A DNA stretch of 64,000 nt from Pteria penguin. Lineage: Eukaryota > Mollusca > Bivalvia > Pterioida > Pteriidae. The stretch covers positions 34,943,585 to 35,007,584 of the forward strand of contig CM068580.1 in assembly GCA_035048485.1 (NCBI GenBank), written 5' to 3'. The position numbers were made by a program, and so were the translations under genes. Positions within the stretch are counted from its first letter, which is position 1. Each line of letters opens with the position of its first letter. The notes under the pieces are model-generated. The model saw nothing but the letters and a program-made list of their open reading frames with translations, did not search any database and was not told where the DNA came from. Below, one piece after another: positions 10,598 to 64,000 of the stretch.

Positions 10598-10858
10598 AAG
10601 TCTTTTCGTTAAACAGAATTACTTTCCATTTGGGAATAATTATGACGTCATCAAATTCCTATGAAAACGTCATTTGTGGACTATCATTAAGCCGACAGGT
10701 TACGAAGAACATCCAGGTTACCGGGTACAGCTATCATAAGCCGTATTTATCATTTCCTTGAGTGTTAGATCAGTTTCCATAGAATATGATGACGTCATAA
10801 TTCTTTTACGTCAGACATCATCCCAAATGGGAAGTTACATTGTATAACGAAAAGACCG
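10598..10858. mobile_element. Inverted-repeat element (MITE-like)
   Basis: The left arm (tcttttcgttaaacagaatt, then tttccatttggga and atgacgtcatcaaattc) and the right arm are imperfect reverse complements. The right arm ends tgtataacgaaaaga. The outer 10 bases, tcttttcgtt and aacgaaaaga, match exactly. No coding capacity. A non-autonomous DNA transposon is the simplest reading. Confidence 0.6.
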
Positions 10859-11394
10859 AATAAACGTATCTATAGAAGGAAACGTCTGAGAGACCTGTAC
10901 AAATCACACTGAATCCCGACTGCGCTTATCTATATTACAAACATCTACAGTAGATCTATATTCCATTTTTGCATACCATAGAGGTACATGTACAGTATGT
11001 AAGTCTTCAAGCAGCATCGACAGTTTGAATACATGTGTGTGTATGTTATATTAACTAGGTTTATGAATTTATATATATTTTTTCATCACTTTTAATAGGA
11101 TTTTTTTCGGGAAACTTTTTAATCCAAGATAGGCCAAAAAAATGTACATTCACAAAAACACAGGTGTACATTTTACTGTATAGCAGGTTGGTCAAAATAC
11201 GTTTCTATATATCATCAAATCAATATAGTACAAGCGAGAGCCCAGAGTATTAAACAACGAACTGATTGTCTTGCGCATACTTTAAACATGGTATGGTATG
11301 ATCGTAGAGTTGTATGATGGTACCGTAGGTGATGGTACTGTCTTTTTCTAACTTTATAATTTTGAATAATATGTGTGCGCTCACTTTTAAATCA
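10859..11394. other. Intergenic, nothing recognised
   Basis: AT-rich sequence with no open frame of note and no RNA gene that I can recognise. Confidence 0.5.
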
Positions 11395-11524
11395 GATTGC
11401 ACGGTAATATAATGTAGTCTTGTTCATGCTATTAGTACGATTGCAAGGTAGTATAATGTAGTCTTGTTCATGCTATTAGTACGATTGCACGGTAGTATAA
11501 TGTAGTCTTGTTCATGCTATTAGA
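11395..11524. repeat. 44-bp tandem repeat, three copies
   Basis: Three copies of gattgcacggtartataatg followed by tagtcttgttcatgctatta, starting at 11395, 11439 and 11483. Confidence 0.95.
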
Positions 11525-11814
11525 TTTAAGTTTCTTTATCCTACACTCTCTGCTTCCTGTTATTTAAATATACATGTATTGTTAAAAATCAAAAAAAGGT
11601 CAGTAAAAGATCTAATTTTAAACAATGCAGCGTAATGTTAAGTGTTTGCTGATGAAGGATGGCTGACAAATGTCCCTGGTGAATCATTAATGTTTTATAT
11701 ATGTACGTGTTTATTTAACTTTTATCTAGTTGCCAATGCTTTATCAATGTTAATTCATAGGAAGGCTTCGAATTTGTTTCTTCAAACCAGATATTTATTA
11801 TTATCTCATTTATC

Positions 11815-12000
11815 TTATTTATTTTTTTTTTCTTTTTTGGTTTTTTGGGGTTTTTATTTTTGTTTGTTTGTTTGGTTTTTTTGTTTTGTTTCTTTTTTAT
11901 GTTGTTGGGGTTTTGTTGGGTTTTGTTTTGTTTTTGTTTTGTTTTGTTTTTGTTGTTGTTGTTATTGTTGTTCTAGTGTGGGCCGTTTTTTTTTCTTTAG
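11815..12000. repeat. T/G-rich low-complexity tract
   Basis: Long runs of tttttg/gttttg type. The open frames across it are Phe/Val/Cys-rich and are low-complexity artefacts. Confidence 0.9.
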
Positions 12001-12715
12001 GCCGTTTTGACTATAACTCGTGTCAAAATGCTCTACTTTGTTCTCTTTTAATTTATATTACAGAGATTAGATTGGGGTGGTCGGGATGAAGAAGGAGGCG
12101 GGGTTTAATTAACACCGGAATCTTCTTGACTTGCACTGAATGACTGTCCAGTATTGAGTTGCAACACAAAACCCTGTTCATCTTATGTCAGTTAAATATT
12201 TATGTTACATTTAAAGTTTAAAACATTTATTAAGTTTAAAAATTATAAATCTTTTTAACTTTTAGTGTAACATTACACATTAGGAATCATTATGACCATT
12301 ACTCAATTATCATTTTTCAGAAGCTCGTAACACCACATTGTATTGATGAAATTTGAAATTCCATCTTTTTACTTGCCGTATTTGGATTTTTGACAATATC
12401 TAAAATACAACATACAGCAGAGAATAAACGATAAAGGAACTTTTAATGCTGAGACCTGAACAAGTCTATATGACACTACCGTGTCATCCAACCACCCTAC
12501 CATTGTACCACTGTACTATCGTACAATGGTACCACCGTACCATTAACCCATACCATGTTTGATAGCATGCCTTTATAACGTGTAGTTTGAAACATCATTT
12601 CTCATGTCAGCAGATGAAACAAATGGCCGGATAATCCGGATTATTCGCTTTTATAATCCATAGAATCAGAATATTCAACGTCATGTTAGTAAACTTTATC
12701 CATTTTCTCTACAAG

Positions 12716-15236
12716 CGTTATACATGTACATTACTGATTGCAGTGGCACTTGTTAATTAAGCATTTGTTCACACGACTGGGGACTCTGTCTTGTGTTATA
12801 CGTGTACATTACTGATTGCAGTGGCACTTGTTAATTAAGCACTTGTTCACACGACTGGGGACTCTGTCTTGTGTTATACGTGTACATTACTGATTGCAGT
12901 GGCACTTGTTAATTAAGCACTTGTTCACACGACTGGGGACTCTGTCTTGTGTTATACGTGTACATTACTGATTATCGTGGCACTTGTTAATTAAGCATGT
13001 GTTTACACGACTGGGGACTCTGTCTTGTGTTATACGTGTACATTACTGATTATCGTGGCACTTGTTAATTAAGCATTTGTTCACACGACTGGGGACTCTG
13101 TCTTGTGTTATACGTGTACATTACTGATTGCAGTGGCACTTGTTAATTAAGCACTTGTTCACACGACTGGGGACTCTGTCTTGTGTTATACGTGTACATT
13201 ACTGATTGCAGTGGCACTTGTTAATTAAGCACTTGTTCACACGACTGGGGACTCTGTCTTATGTTATACGTGTACATTACTGATTATCGTGGCACTTGTT
13301 AATTAAGCATTTGTTCACACGACTGGGGACTCTGTCTTGTGTTATACGTGTACATTACTGATTATCGTGGCGCTTGTTAATTAAGCATTTGTTCACACAA
13401 CTGGGGACTCTGTCTTGTGTTATACGTGTACATTACTGATTGTGTTATACGTGTACATTACTGATTACCGTGGCACTTGTTAATTAATCATTTGTTCACA
13501 CGACTGGGGACTCTGTCTTGTGTTATACGTGTACATTACTGATTACCGTGGCACTTGTTAATTAAGCATTTGTTCACACGACTGGGGACTCTGTCTTGTG
13601 TTATACGTGTACATTACTGATTATCGTGGCACTTGTTAATTAAGCATTTGTTCACACGACTGGGGACTCTGCCTTGTGTTATCCGTGTACATTACTGATT
13701 ACCGTGGCACTTGTTAATTAAGCATTTGTTCACACGACAGGGGACTCTGCCTTGTGTTATACGTGTACATTACTGATTACCGTGGCACTTGTTAATTAAG
13801 CATTTGTTCACACGACTGGGGACTCTGCCTTGTGTTATACGTGTACATTACTGACTGTCGTGGCACTTGTTAATTAAGCATTTGTTCACACGACTGGGGA
13901 CTCTGTCTTGTGTTATACGTGTACATTACTGATTGCAGTGGCACTTGTTAATTAAGCACTTGTTCACACGACTGGGGACTCTGTCTTATGTTATACGTGT
14001 ACATTACTGATTATCGTGGCACTTGTTAATTAAGCATTTGTTCACACGACTGGGGACTCTGTCTTGTGTTATACGTGTACATTACTGATTATCGTGGCGC
14101 TTGTTAATTAAGCATTTGTTCACACGACTGGGGACTCTGTCTTGTGTTATACGTGTACATTACTGATTATCGTGGTACTTGTTAATTAATCATTTGTTCA
14201 CACGACTGGGGACTCTGCCTTGTGTTATACGTGTACATTACTGATTACCGTGGCACTTGTTAATTAAGCATTTGTTCACACGACTGGGGACTCTGTCTTG
14301 TGTTATACGTGTACATTACTGATTACCGTGGCACTTGTTAATTAAGCATTTGTTCACACGACTGGGGACTCTGTCTTGTGTTATACGTGTACATTACTGA
14401 TTATCGTGGCACTTGTTAATTAAGCATTTGTTCACACGACTGGGGACTCTGCCTTGTGTTATCCGTGTACATTACTGATTATCGTGGCACTTGTTAATTA
14501 AGCATTTGTTCACACGACAGGGGACTCTGCCTTGTGTTATACGTGTACATTACTGATTACCGTGGCACTTGTTAATTAAGCATTTGTTCACACGACTGGG
14601 TACTCTGCCTTGTGTTATACGTGTACATTACTGACTGTCGTGGCACTTGTTAATTAAGCATTTGTTCACACGACTGGTGACTCTGTCTTGTGTTATACGT
14701 GTACATTACTGATTACCGTGGCACTTGTTAATTAAGCATTTGTTCACACGACTGGGGACTCTGCCTTGTGTTATACGTGTACATTACTGATTACCGTGGC
14801 GCTTGTTAATTAAGCATTTGTCCACACGACTGGGGACTCTGTCTTGTGTTTTACATGTACATTACTGACTGTCGTGGCACTTGTTATTCAAGCATTTGTT
14901 CACACGACTGATGACTCTGTCTTGTGTTATACATGAACATGACTGACTGTCGTGGCACTTGTTAATTAAGTATTTGTTCACACGACTGATGACTCTGTCT
15001 TGTATTATACATGGACATTACTGATTGCAGTGGCACTTGTTCATTAAGCATTTGTTCACAGGACTGGCGACTCTGTCTTGTGTTATACATGTACATTACT
15101 GACTGTCGTGGCACTTGTTAATTACACATTTGTTTACACGACTGGTTACGCTGTCCTGTGTTATACGTGTACATTACTGATTGCAGTGGCACTCGTTGAT
15201 TAAACATTTGTTTACACGACTGGTGACTCTGTCTTG
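12716..15236. repeat. 78-bp minisatellite, about 32 copies
   Basis: The unit contains gttatacgtgtacattactg, gtggcacttgttaattaagc and cacgactggggactctgtct. Successive copies start 78 bases apart (for example 12791, 12869, 12947). Copies are very similar in the centre and degrade towards 14840-15236. One partial duplication (gattgtgttatacg) interrupts the array near 13440. Confidence 0.97.
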
Positions 15237-17000
15237 AAGAGAACTGTTTCAGGGGAAACAATGTGACAAATCATTTTAACTGTACATTTGTGTTTTGGTG
15301 GCACGTTCACAAATTGCTGTCTATAAGTGTTAAATGTTATAATATCATATACCCTTCAGCAACTTGAAAAAAATATATATCTCATGTTTGATATGTATAT
15401 ATCTATACATGGAATAGTTACTATTACAGTGTCTTATTTAATCGGAGTTCAGGAGACATGTACATCTTTTTATCGCGTACACACGCTGCTTGCTAACACC
15501 AACACAGCTTGATGTTTTTCGTGTATCCTCTTATCTGAAAACTCTTCTACGTTATACGTTATTTTTATAAATGTTCACTGAATGAAATAAACCATAAATC
15601 AGAGGGATCTGTAAACGTTTATGAACTGTTTACATACTGGGAAAAGAATAAATTAACACATTATATGAAAAGTTAAAAAATTGAAATGTCAACAATCACA
15701 GATGTTAACAGTTTTGTTCACATGATAAGTATAGTAAATTCTAGGCATTTTTCATAACAAGTTCTAATGTTAATATTTTGATAATGAAATTTAGGGAAGC
15801 GTGAAAGAAATACAATATAATAGATATAAGATAATATGGACATGACTTTGAGGCCCTTTCCTAAATTTACTTTCGATATATCGGGCATCGATGATGTACG
15901 TTCGTACTTTTTGACTGTTCACCATGAACAATGAAAACGATATTTTTTTCAGGTTTAGCATTACATGGTCATTACGTATTAAAAAGAATTTTCTTGTCAA
16001 GAATTAAGATTTACCGTTAGATTATGAAGGAGAAAAAAGGGGGGTCTGGAAGCTTGACGTCTTCCATCAGAAAATTCGTGCAATGCACTGATTATGAATT
16101 TCGAACACCTGAAAGAGGCATTTTGGTACTGGTGTCTTGCTTGATCTCTGCAGACGCGTGAGGAATATTTCTGATGTTGCAAAATATTCATATTGAAATA
16201 TTTGCAAACAAGGTAAAAAAAAATGATGGAAATGACCTAAATAAAACTTAAATTCTAAGTATGTGTAACTTTATGGTATATATATTTTACCTGACACAGA
16301 TATTTTGTTACTTCTTTGCAGACGTATGAAGAAATTTCTGGTGTTGAAGAATATTTATACTGAAATAAATGCAAATTAAGACCAACCCCCCCCCCCCCAA
16401 AAAAAAAACAAAACAAAAAAAAAACAAAAAACAAAAAGGAAATGACCGAAATAAAACTTAAAATTCTACGTATGTGTCACTTTATGGTATATATATATAT
16501 ATTGAATATTTCAGAAAAAAATGGGATTCTAAACTTTCAGTTGTTCAGTTTATTGTTTGTCAAGTATGATGTATGTTCGCATCCTTTGTCAGAAAAAAAG
16601 GGTAGTTATCTCGATATGTTCTGGTAAATATTCACCAGTACCTTTACGATGTTATAAATCAGACTACTCTTTGACACTAGAAAATCAAAGGGGATTTCCC
16701 CCAGTCTCATAACCGTTTTCATCACCAGCATACAAGAGAATTTGTAGCAGCACTTTAGATAAAAATGAATCACCATTCTTAAAAACCTTCGGATAATTTC
16801 GTCATGTTGTACATCATAAATAATTCACGTAATGTTTTACTTCATATATTCCAAATGTCTTGCATCTTTCAGTACCATACAAATGAAAACATTTCCGCGA
16901 GCATAACCGCAGTAGAGGCAGGCGTAAATATTTACAGTTTAGATGGTGATAAGAATCGAGTATTTTTTATCAATAGCATTATCCGTGTTTTTGTACGCAG
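15237..17000. other. Intergenic upstream of SVEP1
   Basis: AT-rich, with a short C-run/A-run near 16386-16440 and the degenerate direct repeat listed separately. No gene recognised. Confidence 0.55.
16151..16500. repeat. Degenerate direct repeat, two copies
   Basis: The segments 16151-16285 and 16319-16500 share the order cagacg-tgargaaatttctg, then ggaaatgaccnaaataaaac and actttatggtatatatat. The second copy is expanded by an A-rich insert. An old tandem duplication is likely. Confidence 0.7.
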
Positions 17001-17156
17001 GGAATTCGGTCCATCGATAGCGTCCGGGCAGCAGGAGATAACGAAAGTTCACGGTGTGCTGGATCGAGTTTCACTTAAATATTCATTCTTTCATACAAAC
17101 GTCTGAAACGATAAGAAAATGTGTTACGAGCAGCGAGTACAACCGTGTACATAATC
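17001..17156 (+). other. Probable 5' UTR exon segment of SVEP1
   Basis: A good polypyrimidine-AG acceptor (gtttttgtacgcag) ends at 17000. The sequence then runs without a better start to the ATG at 17157. An in-frame GTG at 17121 is not needed. The upstream transcript structure is not visible. Confidence 0.4.

Positions 17157-64000
<46,844 letters not shown>

Noticed and set aside
11642..12089. Two overlapping plus-strand frames of 122 and 73 codons
   Set aside because: They cross the T/G-rich tract and encode low-complexity Phe/Val/Cys runs.
12716..15236. CRISPR-like array
   Set aside because: The repeats are contiguous 78-bp units without unique spacers, in an animal genome with introns.
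16804..17106. 100-codon frame upstream of SVEP1
   Set aside because: No similarity recognised, and it overlaps a likely 5' UTR with a splice acceptor inside it.

Overview
The window looks like animal genomic DNA, most likely from a bivalve mollusc. It is AT-rich and has short exons bounded by GT/AG, long introns, tRNA-derived SINEs with (CAAT)n-type tails, a degraded Penelope-like retroelement, foldback elements and very large minisatellites. The bivalve assignment is an inference from the repeat style and protein similarity; I could not run a search.

Two protein genes are supported, both on the + strand. Gene 1 (coding exons 2815-9943, 8 exons, about 1,183 aa) is a kyphoscoliosis-peptidase/hillarin (KY) family protein. 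It has a putative N-myristoylation start, a transglutaminase-like domain whose catalytic His position is Ser, four beta-rich repeats of about 120 aa, and then an unexpected C-terminal helical segment that closely resembles the microtubule-binding tip of the dynein heavy-chain stalk. The last 190 residues are low-complexity. This KY plus dynein-MTBD fusion is the most interesting protein-level observation.

Gene 2 (17157 to beyond the window end, 34 exons, about 3,570 aa in the window) is a SVEP1 orthologue, a large secreted matrix/adhesion protein. In order it has: signal peptide, vWA, Cys-rich EGF-like, ephrin-receptor-like, 3 sushi, 2 HYR, 1 sushi, linker, 3 ephrin-receptor-like, 6 EGF, pentraxin, 2 sushi, a single 4.8-kb exon with 27 sushi modules, 3 sushi, and 3 C-terminal EGFs with the last running off the edge. 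Almost all introns are phase 1, so modules are symmetric and reading frames join cleanly; I checked each junction by hand.

Region by region: 1-1485 is a 24-bp satellite with a 380-bp higher-order period; 1486-2560 is unassigned; 2561-10022 is the KY gene; 10023-17000 is intergenic with short tandem repeats, an inverted repeat and a 78-bp minisatellite of about 2.5 kb; 17001-64000 is SVEP1. SVEP1 introns hold a 36-bp array that appears to have grown out of the exon 1/5' splice site, two near-identical SINEs with target-site duplications, several TIR or foldback elements, a 5.3-kb 27-bp satellite with three higher-order copies of about 1.64 kb, a dead Penelope-like element plus an inverted 3' fragment, and a duplicated piece of the last pentraxin exon.

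The two genes have no evident functional link: one product should be cytosolic or membrane-anchored and the other secreted.
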